DNA from: a virus
DNA: 34,147 nt
Virus record (IMG/VR): IMGVR_UViG_3300048772_000102
Span: 1 to 34,147 of that record
Strand: one strand, 5' to 3'
Below, one piece after another: positions 1-9,643 of this stretch (its first letter is position 1; each line of letters opens with the position of its first letter). Both the position numbers and the translations under genes were made by a program. The notes below the pieces were generated by a model. It was not told where the DNA came from, ran no database searches, and worked only from the letters and a program-made list of their open reading frames with translations.

Positions 1-87
1 GCCGACACTGTTGGAGCATTGAACGTACTCGCTCGTACCTTGGACACTCTCGGGAGTTTACAGTCCCCGAGGCTAAAAAGGGCGTGA
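1..87 (+). CDS. 3' end of an unidentified gene (partial)
   Basis: Frame 1 is open from the window edge to a TGA at 85-87 and would give 28 C-terminal residues. They contain ADTVGALNVLAR, which resembles the end of the last RuvC motif of TnpB/IS605 OrfB proteins (a D followed by an (A/G)-A-x-N-(I/V)-L pattern). That resemblance rests on about 12 residues and is only a suggestion. Frame 3 is also open, from position 3 to a TAA at 99-101, and cannot be ruled out as the real coding frame. No start lies inside the window. Confidence 0.3.
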   Translation, partial: ADTVGALNVLARTLDTLGSLQSPRLKRA

Positions 88-115
88 AGCAGCCGTTGTA
101 ATAAACGACTATTCA

Positions 116-370
116 ATGCTCAACTGTCTGATGGCCGGGTTCATTCCCTTTGATGGTGAAATGTACGAGGGCCGCGACGTGCTGGACATCGGCGTCCTGC
201 AAACCTTCGTCGGCGGACTCGTGCGCTTCATCGCCATCGGCTTTGGCGACAACGTAGTCTGCCACGAAGATGCCGAGATTATTTACCCCGAAAACGTCAC
301 CGCTTCATCGCTCTATCACCAGCAATTCTTTGGGCCGGTGGTAGTTTGCAATATGAAAGAATTATTGTAA
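116..370 (+). CDS. DUF3846-like small protein
   Basis: An 84-residue ORF. Its pattern fits the DUF3846 family of small phage and plasmid proteins: an N-terminal IPFDG strand, then LQTFVGG, then a VVCHEDAEI strand, then a P-x-N-x-x-A-S-x-L-Y segment and a closing FFGPVVV strand. The function of this family is unknown. The ATG at 116 has no clear ribosome binding site. A second in-frame ATG at 134 would give MAGFIPFDG, closer to the usual family start, so the first six residues are doubtful. It is followed after 10 bases by the nucleotide kinase on the same strand, so the two are probably cotranscribed. The family call is from remembered pattern and has not been tested by search. Confidence 0.6.
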   Translation: MLNCLMAGFIPFDGEMYEGRDVLDIGVLQTFVGGLVRFIAIGFGDNVVCHEDAEIIYPENVTASSLYHQQFFGPVVVCNMKELL

Positions 371-380
371 GGAACCCGAC

Positions 381-1028
381 ATGATCGTCATTGGATTGGG
401 CCACTATTCTCGCACGGGAAAAGATACGACCGCGAACTACATGATCGAATGCTTGAACGAGTATTCAAGCCTTCGCGTGCTCAAGCGATCACTGGCATGG
501 AAATTGAAGCAGACGACTTACGAACTCTACTCTTGGGCCGGCATGATGCCGCCCGAACACTACGAAACCAAGGAAGGCGAGAAGGACCGAGACATCAAGC
601 TGCCGGCCCTGAACATGACGCCGGTGGAAGTATGGGTGGCGTTCGGTACACACGCCGTCCGTAACAACGTCTACGACCGAACATGGTTGGATTACCTTTT
701 CAAGAGCGACCACCAGTGCGACGTTTTGATTGTCCCCGACATCCGCTTCCCGAACGAGGCCGATGCTATACCAGAAACAGGCGGTTTCAGCATCAAGGTC
801 GTTCGCCCCGGCTATGGCCCGCGCAAGACCGTGGCCGACCGTGCCCTGCTCGGCTACGACGGCTGGGACTACGTGATCGGGGCGGAAGGGACGATGGAGA
901 GCCTGCGACATTGGGCCTCCCGCTTCGCCCACTACATCGCCAGCGGCCTTGACCGACCGGTCCAAACAAAGGCTGAACGCGCGGCTGCCTTGAAGGTCGA
1001 GTGTGTGGAGACCTGGGAGCCGGAGTAA
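381..1028 (+). CDS. Deoxynucleoside monophosphate kinase
   Basis: 215 residues. A P-loop lies at the extreme N-terminus (GHYSRTGKD, residues 7-15), the G-x4-G-K-(D/T) form used by phage dNMP kinases of the T4 gp1 type. DIRFPNEA at residues 120-127 is the second hallmark of that family, in the acceptor-binding region. HAVRNNVYDRTWLDYL at about 91-106 also fits. The enzyme would phosphorylate dNMPs to dNDPs in the cytoplasm to feed phage DNA synthesis. The start is supported by an AAGGA ribosome site seven bases before the ATG. The stop overlaps the start of the next gene by one base (TAATG), suggesting translational coupling. About 20 residues after residue 195 are rich in Lys, Arg and Glu and look like an appended tail. 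The exact dNMP specificity cannot be told. Confidence 0.85.
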   Translation: MIVIGLGHYSRTGKDTTANYMIECLNEYSSLRVLKRSLAWKLKQTTYELYSWAGMMPPEHYETKEGEKDRDIKLPALNMTPVEVWVAFGTHAVRNNVYDRTWLDYLFKSDHQCDVLIVPDIRFPNEADAIPETGGFSIKVVRPGYGPRKTVADRALLGYDGWDYVIGAEGTMESLRHWASRFAHYIASGLDRPVQTKAERAAALKVECVETWEPE

Positions 1029-1834
1029 TGCGAAAGAAAGGCAAGTGGAAACAAAAAGGCGGTCTCTGGAACACGGAGGCCGCCGAAAAGATGGGGGCCC
1101 GGCTGCATACCCTATCCCAAAGCCTGTGCCCGGTGGGGCGACGGCAAGCACGGCGGCAAGAAGCTCAAAAACCTACGATCTCACAGACCCGAAACCAGAA
1201 AATCAACATGCGACGATTGAAGACCTATTCCTCCCTGGTCACTTGCAATGGCAACCTCTTGGCCTCTATCGACCTGGAAACAACCGGCACGCAGCCGGGC
1301 TTCCATGAGATAATCCAGATCGCCGTCGTACCACTCAATAGCGACATTCGGCCAAATAACGACCTCCCGGTGTTCTACCAGAACATCAAACCCAAGCGGC
1401 CGGAGCGCGCCACACAAGGGGCAACCGCCAAGCACGGTATCTCCATCAACGATCTGTTGTTGGAAGCACCAGACCCGGAAAAGGTTGAGGATATGTTGGT
1501 CGAATGGTTCGACAACCTTGATCTACCTTTTGGAAAGGTGCTTGTGCCACTGGCCCACAACTGGGCGTTTGAGTCGTCGTTCCTCAAGGCTTGGCTCGGC
1601 GTCGAAATGGTGGACAGATTATTCCACTCTCACGCCCGAGACAGTATGCTCACAGCCGTCTATCTCAACGACCGGGCTGCCTTCGCCGGAGAGCCGGCAC
1701 CTTTCAACAGGGTCGGACTGGGCTCGGTTTGCAACAAGTTCGGAATCACCAACACGAGAGCGCATGATGCGTTGGCCGACGCTTACGCCGGGGCCGAGGC
1801 TTATCGGGCAATGACGCTCGGAATGAAGGGGTAG
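1028..1834 (+). CDS. DnaQ/RNase T-like 3'-5' exonuclease (DEDDh)
   Basis: From ATG 1028 this encodes 268 residues; from the internal ATG 1208 it encodes 208. In the shorter numbering, Exo I is DLETTG (D22, E24), Exo II is the HNWAFESSFL segment (about 117-126) and Exo III is HDALADA (H186, D191). This is the DEDDh exonuclease fold used for 3'-5' trimming or proofreading. Exo II carries Glu where most members have Asp (HN-x-x-F-D). The ATG at 1028 overlaps the kinase stop and has GGGAG eight bases upstream, so it was chosen. The first 60 residues are very basic, have no recognisable domain and may be a separate small or frame-shifted reading frame, in which case 1208 is the true start. As the nuclease lies next to a nucleotide kinase, a role in phage DNA metabolism is likely. 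Confidence 0.78.
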   Translation: MRKKGKWKQKGGLWNTEAAEKMGARLHTLSQSLCPVGRRQARRQEAQKPTISQTRNQKINMRRLKTYSSLVTCNGNLLASIDLETTGTQPGFHEIIQIAVVPLNSDIRPNNDLPVFYQNIKPKRPERATQGATAKHGISINDLLLEAPDPEKVEDMLVEWFDNLDLPFGKVLVPLAHNWAFESSFLKAWLGVEMVDRLFHSHARDSMLTAVYLNDRAAFAGEPAPFNRVGLGSVCNKFGITNTRAHDALADAYAGAEAYRAMTLGMKG

Positions 1835-1837
1835 ACT

Positions 1838-2392
1838 ATGGCAACACCAACACAAGTCACTACTGTACTAACAACGGTACAGTGGAATGCGCTGATTGAT
1901 AAGGTAAACACCGCCACCCAGAAGTGCGGCGGTGGCAGCCTAAAGCACGTCACTGACCCCTACCTTTGGTCACTGACAGACATCCAAGCTGTTCAAAAAG
2001 CTCTCAAAGCCGGCTGTAGCACTGCCAAGTTCACCGGCCCGTCCGGGCCGCCGTATATCTGGATGCAGACAATTATCGACGAAATCAATAAAGCAATCTC
2101 TGTTGCTTGTTGTAGCGGCGGCGGCGGCAACAGCGGCAGCAGTGGGTCGTCTGGTCCAACGGAGGCGGGCCAATACGCATACTTCCTGGGCTGTAGTAAT
2201 CTCGGAAACCCGACCGCGCCATGTGCCTATTGGGGCGAATTTCCGTTTTGGGGGACCGCCGCGGCTATCGCCACCGAACTCGCCTATATGAAAGCCTACG
2301 ATAGTCCCCCCGGTTGGGAGAGTAGTTGGATTATGGTCTCAACAGTGGCGGAAGCAATGAGTCTGTACGGGCAACCTTGCGAATGCACATAA
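1838..2392 (+). CDS. Cysteine-containing hypothetical protein
   Basis: 184 residues, not recognised. The ATG has an AGGGG-type ribosome site in the end of the preceding gene, three bases away. Residues about 1-90 look helical, with conserved-looking Trp, Asp and Tyr. A low-complexity Gly/Ser linker follows (about residues 94-108), then a second domain rich in aromatic residues with several Cys (CCSGGG, GCSNL, PCAYWG, PCECT at the very end). The cysteines could bind metal or form disulphides, but no zinc motif is clear. The last ten codons are part of an imperfect 34-base tandem duplication that extends past the stop. It lies in a same-strand run with two other Cys-rich proteins. Confidence 0.7.
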   Translation: MATPTQVTTVLTTVQWNALIDKVNTATQKCGGGSLKHVTDPYLWSLTDIQAVQKALKAGCSTAKFTGPSGPPYIWMQTIIDEINKAISVACCSGGGGNSGSSGSSGPTEAGQYAYFLGCSNLGNPTAPCAYWGEFPFWGTAAAIATELAYMKAYDSPPGWESSWIMVSTVAEAMSLYGQPCECT

Positions 2393-2424
2393 TAGTCTGT
2401 CCGGGCAACCTTGCCCCTGCACAT
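2361..2424 (+). repeat. Imperfect tandem duplication, 34-base period
   Basis: Positions 2361-2390 and 2395-2424 match at 26 of 30 bases. The first copy holds the last codons and stop region of the preceding gene. The second lies just after the stop, before the next gene. Read in the shifted frame, the second copy would encode a nearly identical C-terminal peptide (SLSGQPCPCTW then stop, versus SLYGQPCECT then stop). Confidence 0.85.
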
Positions 2425-2436
2425 GGTAGGTGATCT

Positions 2437-3054
2437 ATGCTTTGTCCAATGCTCCATACCAGTGTCTCACCTGGCGGTCGCGTGTGCAACTTCTGTATGC
2501 ACGCCAAGCACACCAGGGGGACTCGCTACATTCAGGATGGTCGCTGCACGACCTGTCAACTGCCGCAGGAATTTGGACTTGACCTGTCGCTACGGTTGAC
2601 GCCGCCGACATTTCCGACTCCGGCATCGACTCCAACAGGGCCGACTGGCCCTACGGGGCCGACTGGCCCCACAGGGTCTATTGCACCGCAGTCAGTACCT
2701 CGACCCGATCTGGCTGCCATAGCTCTGACACTGCCTGTTGAAGCCCCAGAGAAAACCACGAAACGCACTTTCAAGCCGCCGATCTTCCACGCGGATGGCT
2801 CCATTGAGTATCCCAAAGGGGATAAAGATTGGGAGCCGCCGAGGGACATCAACGGCTACATCCGAGACCCGAACAATAAGTGGCTATTCCACCCGCAGTG
2901 GCCAGTGTGCGGGCTACGACATCAGATGGCCTTTCTCAAGGCCAACTGTGGTTGCATCGACATTATTATGCGATGCAACAACCCGCAAAGTCCTGAATTT
3001 GGCAAACGTCTCGCCCCCGATACGTGCATCAAGTGTCCGGTACGGTTGAAGTGA
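2437..3054 (+). CDS. Cys-rich protein with collagen-like linker; paralogue of the next gene
   Basis: 205 residues in three parts. Residues 1-45 hold a treble-clef-like cysteine cluster (C-x2-C then H, and a later C-x2-C) that could bind zinc. Residues about 65-85 are a short collagen-like run of Gly-Pro-Thr triplets. The C-terminal part holds the segment GYIRDPNN, then HP-x-WP-x-C, a helical stretch with GCIDI, and a final C-x5-C-x2-C. That C-terminal region recurs in the next gene, so the two are paralogues from duplication. A weak AGGTGA ribosome site precedes the ATG. The function is unknown. The cysteine spacing suggests a small metal-binding fold. Confidence 0.75.
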   Translation: MLCPMLHTSVSPGGRVCNFCMHAKHTRGTRYIQDGRCTTCQLPQEFGLDLSLRLTPPTFPTPASTPTGPTGPTGPTGPTGSIAPQSVPRPDLAAIALTLPVEAPEKTTKRTFKPPIFHADGSIEYPKGDKDWEPPRDINGYIRDPNNKWLFHPQWPVCGLRHQMAFLKANCGCIDIIMRCNNPQSPEFGKRLAPDTCIKCPVRLK

Positions 3055-3109
3055 ATACAAGTAGCCTGTGGGCTGTCATTGACTCAGACTCAATCAGAAA
3101 AGGTAAACA

Positions 3110-3652
3110 ATGAACGAAACAAACCAACCCTGTCCAGTGTGCCCGGAGGGGCCTTCGATCCCATTGGCCGTGCCTGCGATACCACTGACATCGCAGGTAA
3201 ACTATGTTATCAATCACGGCGGCCCAGTGCAGCAAGTCTTCCGTACTGTTGCGTTCGCCATCCCGGCAGGTGAGGGAAGGCCGGAAGACCGCGACGGTTC
3301 GTTGGAATTTCCCTACGAGCACCCGGAAATCGACGGGTACACGCGCGACCCAAATAACCCTCGTCTGCAACATCCAACTTGGCCTCCGTGTGCTTGCCGG
3401 GCTTACAAAATCACCTTGAAAAATAGGTTGACAACGATTGCCGGTGTCTGTCACCACCTTACCGCAGAGTTAACGGGTCAGACAGTCCTCTCAGCGCAGT
3501 GTCAAGAGTGTCCCGCGCGTATTCAGCCTTGTGAGCGAAAGTCGGCCCGCAGCCCGGCGCAGATCATGTCGGACTTCCTTGCCGCCAGTAGAGCACGGGC
3601 GGCTACAAGTAAAACTGCGAATTTGTCATCGCATGATGATCCGCCTGCGTAG
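3110..3652 (+). CDS. Cys-rich protein; paralogue of the preceding gene
   Basis: 180 residues. The centre repeats the motif of the preceding gene: DGYTRDPNN, then HP-T-WPPC-x-C-R, a helical segment with an AGVCHH stretch, and a closing CQECPAR. The N-terminus has CPVCPEG, a possible half zinc knuckle. No collagen-like run is present. The start has AAAGGT seven bases before the ATG. The C-terminal 40 residues are rich in Ala, Arg and Ser. The gene ends inside the convergent SPFH gene, overlapping it by 50 bases on opposite strands. The role is not known, but the pair appears to define an uncharacterised small domain. Confidence 0.75.
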   Translation: MNETNQPCPVCPEGPSIPLAVPAIPLTSQVNYVINHGGPVQQVFRTVAFAIPAGEGRPEDRDGSLEFPYEHPEIDGYTRDPNNPRLQHPTWPPCACRAYKITLKNRLTTIAGVCHHLTAELTGQTVLSAQCQECPARIQPCERKSARSPAQIMSDFLAASRARAATSKTANLSSHDDPPA

Positions 3653-4178
3653 TAAGCAGTTTGAACACCTTCGTCTCGGCAAAGTTCACCAGCTTAGCCC
3701 GCACAACATGCACGCCGTACTGACGGAGTTCCTTGCGGACCTCTTTCGTCATGGTGTTGGTTATGGATTCGTCGGCAGTGCCGTGCAGAATCTCGTCAAG
3801 GGTGTGTGTGGCCACGACGCGCACGACGGCCGACTGTGTGAGATCATTCACGGTACTGTCCACATCCCAGTTGGTCTTGCCGATGGCTTGAATGATGTCA
3901 CGTATCTTGTATACCACGAGGGTCTTGACCGTAACCTTCTTACCATCCTTGGTGGTGAGCACTTGGTCGGGAATGGCAAGCGTCTGACGGGCTGTGACCA
4001 GTACCTCGATCTCGGTCGTCAACGGCCAGTAGAAATGCAACCCCGGTTGCAGGGCCTTGATATGTTTGCCTCGCACCCACTTCACGCCGGCATGAGTTGC
4101 CCGGATGATAACGATGTGCGGAATGAATCGGTAAAAAGTCTCGATCAGTTGTTGAAGCCACCCGAAAGCTGAGTCCAT
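3603..4178 (-). CDS. SPFH/band 7 domain protein
   Basis: 191 residues. After a short amphipathic N-terminus (residues about 5-27, a plausible membrane hairpin), the sequence follows the stomatin/prohibitin/flotillin pattern: V-R-G-K with a LQPGLHFYWP turn, then paired beta strands containing LTTKDGKKVTVKTLVVYKI, then a helical region with L-x-x-x-V-R and a THTLDEIL segment typical of SPFH domains. SPFH proteins form membrane-associated oligomeric cages. The start has AAAGGT seven bases upstream. The protein is shorter than usual cellular homologues (250-400) and lacks the long C-terminal coiled coil. The phage role is unknown; superinfection exclusion or control of a membrane protease are guesses. 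The 3' end overlaps the opposing plus-strand gene. Confidence 0.85.
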   Translation of the reverse strand: MDSAFGWLQQLIETFYRFIPHIVIIRATHAGVKWVRGKHIKALQPGLHFYWPLTTEIEVLVTARQTLAIPDQVLTTKDGKKVTVKTLVVYKIRDIIQAIGKTNWDVDSTVNDLTQSAVVRVVATHTLDEILHGTADESITNTMTKEVRKELRQYGVHVVRAKLVNFAETKVFKLLTTQADHHAMTNSQFYL

Positions 4179-4231
4179 TGGATTGACCTTTCTCTGCTAG
4201 TTGCCTCATTGTCTGTTGTTGTATCGAAAGT

Positions 4232-4268
4232 AAAAGGGCACGCTGTCATTGTGACGGCGTGCCCTTTT
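4232..4268. terminator. Bidirectional hairpin terminator
   Basis: A perfect 12-base inverted repeat (4232-4243 with 4257-4268) has A-rich and T-rich outer ends and a 13-base loop. It lies between the minus-strand genes ending at 4304 and starting at 4178. The symmetric A and T ends mean it could stop transcription from either side, including readthrough from the plus-strand block. Confidence 0.75.
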
Positions 4269-4303
4269 GTCATTTGTAGTCAGTCGATTCCAGGTGTAAC
4301 CTG

Positions 4304-4573
4304 TTAGGGAATCGGCAGGGGAGCATCCGGGTCCGGGTTCGGACTGCCGGGCTGCATGTCCCGTCGCGCATGGGCTTCCTGCATCATAGTCAAGAGTTTG
4401 TTCTTGACCGGCATGGAGTCCGCGTTCCTTGCCAGGGTGTGCATTTGCTTTGCTTCCTTGGCGGCCCACCGCGCGTTCTGAATGTCATTATGCACGGCAT
4501 CGCCGTCTCGGCCCTGGGCCGGTATCATGGCGATGTCCGGCGACGGACTATTCGCGTGGCCTACTTCTTGCAT
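4304..4573 (-). CDS. Small hypothetical protein
   Basis: 89 residues from the ATG at 4573, chosen because GAGAGGT lies eight bases upstream. The longer ORF start at 4615 falls inside a terminator hairpin and has no ribosome site. The protein is polar and helical in its centre, with Met/His/Ala-rich stretches, and ends in a Pro/Asp-rich tail. It resembles no family I can name. It is one of three short genes after the large tail gene, each with its own ribosome site. Confidence 0.6.
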   Translation of the reverse strand: MQEVGHANSPSPDIAMIPAQGRDGDAVHNDIQNARWAAKEAKQMHTLARNADSMPVKNKLLTMMQEAHARRDMQPGSPNPDPDAPLPIP

Positions 4574-4600
4574 TGCAGTGTACCTCTCGTCGTGGCTGAC

Positions 4601-4627
4601 GGGGCCGCGCAACATACGCGGCCCCGC
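4601..4627 (-). terminator. Hairpin terminator
   Basis: A perfect nine-base GC stem (GGGGCCGCG with CGCGGCCCC) and a seven-base loop lie directly downstream of the minus-strand gene ending at 4659. There is no clear T tract after the stem on the minus strand, so it may work as an mRNA 3' stabiliser rather than a full terminator. Confidence 0.55.
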
Positions 4628-4658
4628 TTTAGCCGAATCGTTTCAAAGCGGCCGACGC

Positions 4659-4925
4659 TTAGCACGTGCTGGTTTTGCCAGCGGTCTCGCTGAGGGTATC
4701 GGGAGCCGTCGCATGGCCGGAATCCTTGCCGCCAATGGGCTTCCAGCCCGCGCCGGCGTAGACCTGGGCTTGATCCTTCTCGGGAACCTGGCCCATCGCC
4801 TTGCTGTACTCGTTCATGGACTTGGCCATCGTCGTGTCGCGCTCGACCTGGTCGCCAGTCTTGCCTTCGGCCTGGACCAAAACGGTGTCGTTCTTGCCAG
4901 GGGTGCTGCCGGAAATGTTCAACAT
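4659..4925 (-). CDS. Small hypothetical protein
   Basis: 88 residues, polar, with no transmembrane segment. The N-terminus is MLNISGSTPGKND, the middle is Lys/Asp/Glu-rich, and the end is low in complexity (AGAGWKPIGGKDSG then Thr/Ser-rich). A GAAAGAGA purine tract precedes the ATG. No family is recognised. It is followed by a strong GC hairpin. It could be a minor structural or decoration protein given its place after the tail genes, but nothing in the sequence proves that. Confidence 0.55.
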   Translation of the reverse strand: MLNISGSTPGKNDTVLVQAEGKTGDQVERDTTMAKSMNEYSKAMGQVPEKDQAQVYAGAGWKPIGGKDSGHATAPDTLSETAGKTSTC

Positions 4926-4995
4926 GTTCGTATCTCTTTCTTCAAAAGGAACTTACTTGGGAGCGAACCTACATCGGCTCGTCTCTCCACTCGCG

Positions 4996-5175
4996 CTATT
5001 TCTTTCGGTTCTTGGCGAATCCGGCCAGTCGCTTAGCGAGCGCGACTTGGCGATTGGTTGTCGGGTCTTTGTGGGGCATCGACTCGAATTTGGACAGGCT
5101 AACGCCGGCCGCCTTCGCTTTTGCCTTCAAGGCCCCAGGGTGCTTGATTGCTCCCTGAATCCACTTTTCAGCCAT
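4996..5175 (-). CDS. Small basic phage protein (KHPGAL motif)
   Basis: 59 residues, rich in Lys/Arg/Ala. It has W-x-x-x-A-I-K-H-P-G-A-L at the start, then a short helix, a VSLSKFE segment, a T-x-x-R-x-x-LAKRLAGF helix and a basic end. This pattern recurs in many phage genomes as a small protein of unknown function, often near structural genes. GAGAGGT sits eight bases before the ATG, which supports the start. It lies directly downstream of the 1180-residue tail gene. Confidence 0.7.
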   Translation of the reverse strand: MAEKWIQGAIKHPGALKAKAKAAGVSLSKFESMPHKDPTTNRQVALAKRLAGFAKNRKK

Positions 5176-5214
5176 TGGATTACCTCTCGATGGTTAAGGG
5201 TTAAGGATTAAGGG

Positions 5215-8757
<3,543 letters not shown>

Positions 8758-8845
8758 AGTGGGCCTCGATTAAAAGAGTCTCTACATAGAGAGCCGTAAA
8801 ACGGAATCGGTTTTGTCGGTCGTGTCGATTTTTCCGACTTTAGGG

Positions 8846-9628
8846 TCAGTACGTGATTTCGACCAGTGAAGGGTTGGAAATCGAGTAGGTCGGAATGCCG
8901 TTCTGAAACAGATAACCACCGATGTAAAAAATACTCGGAACGACACTGGCCGTATTCCAGTTGTAGGTGCCATTGCCGTTGGCGGCGGTAATCTGGTCAA
9001 TCTCGATCCAGTATATCGGGCTCGTAGGCCAGCCGGACCAAGCAGCGGCAGGGGTGTAGCAAAGGCTGATTTTGGCACCAGCAGCCACGTTTGCGGCCGT
9101 CCACGTAATCGGCACAATCGCGCCCCTCCGGTATTGAAGATTGTAGAGAGACCCGATATTGAACGTAGGCAGCGGTGGCGGCAATGGCGGTATCACAGGC
9201 ATCGACGCCCCTGCGACTTGCTGAATTCCCTCAAACTCGATAGTGATTGCCTGAACCTCACCGACTGGCCATCCTTGATGGGGTGGGGCACCCCGTTCGG
9301 GTGTGTCAAACTCGAACGGGTTGCCCGTAAAGTTGCCAATCCAATACCGCCCAAGGTGGTCAGTCACAAGAATCTTCGAGGCAAAGTAGGATCGTATGAA
9401 GGCCCGGAGTTCCAAGCCTTTGTTTCTCGTCAGCAGGAACTCCCATTTCAGCTTCTTCCGACCGCCCTTGGTCTTGACGTAGGTGAAGCGTGTACCATCC
9501 ATCGCACGCTTCACCGTGACTGCATCTGTCAGCGCCATCGTGTCGCTAAATTTAGGCAAAGGTAACACCGTCGTAGTCTGCAATGACGGGTAGGGAGCCT
9601 GCAAGTAGAACATAGGTATTACCGACAT
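8846..9628 (-). CDS. Tail-tip protein: Dit-like domain plus KNH-like beta sandwich
   Basis: 260 residues. The first ~150 resemble a distal-tail-type domain: KLKWEFLLTRNKGLELRAFI, then DHLGRYWIGNFTG, then an AITIEFEG closing strand. The same outline (F-x-x-x-Y, I-x-x-x-D-x-x-G-R-x-W-x-G) occurs at the C-terminus of the neighbouring 1765-residue protein, so the two share a domain. After a proline-rich hinge (PPLPPPLP), residues about 165-260 read as a KRE9/KNH-like beta sandwich: an IVPITWTA strand, ISLCY, GTYNWNTA, IFYIGGY and a YSISN end. GAGAGG precedes the ATG by seven bases. The second domain may contact the host surface, but that is inference. Confidence 0.65.
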   Translation of the reverse strand: MSVIPMFYLQAPYPSLQTTTVLPLPKFSDTMALTDAVTVKRAMDGTRFTYVKTKGGRKKLKWEFLLTRNKGLELRAFIRSYFASKILVTDHLGRYWIGNFTGNPFEFDTPERGAPPHQGWPVGEVQAITIEFEGIQQVAGASMPVIPPLPPPLPTFNIGSLYNLQYRRGAIVPITWTAANVAAGAKISLCYTPAAAWSGWPTSPIYWIEIDQITAANGNGTYNWNTASVVPSIFYIGGYLFQNGIPTYSISNPSLVEITY

Positions 9629-9643
9629 GATGCGCCTCTCAGG

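Noticed and set aside
489-1151. Minus-strand ORF opposite the kinase
   Set aside because: The kinase on the plus strand has clear P-loop and DIRFPNEA motifs and a good ribosome site. The antisense frame has neither.
4206-4469. Minus-strand ORF of 87 residues
   Set aside because: It overlaps the gene at 4304-4573 in another frame, runs through the terminator hairpin and has no ribosome site.
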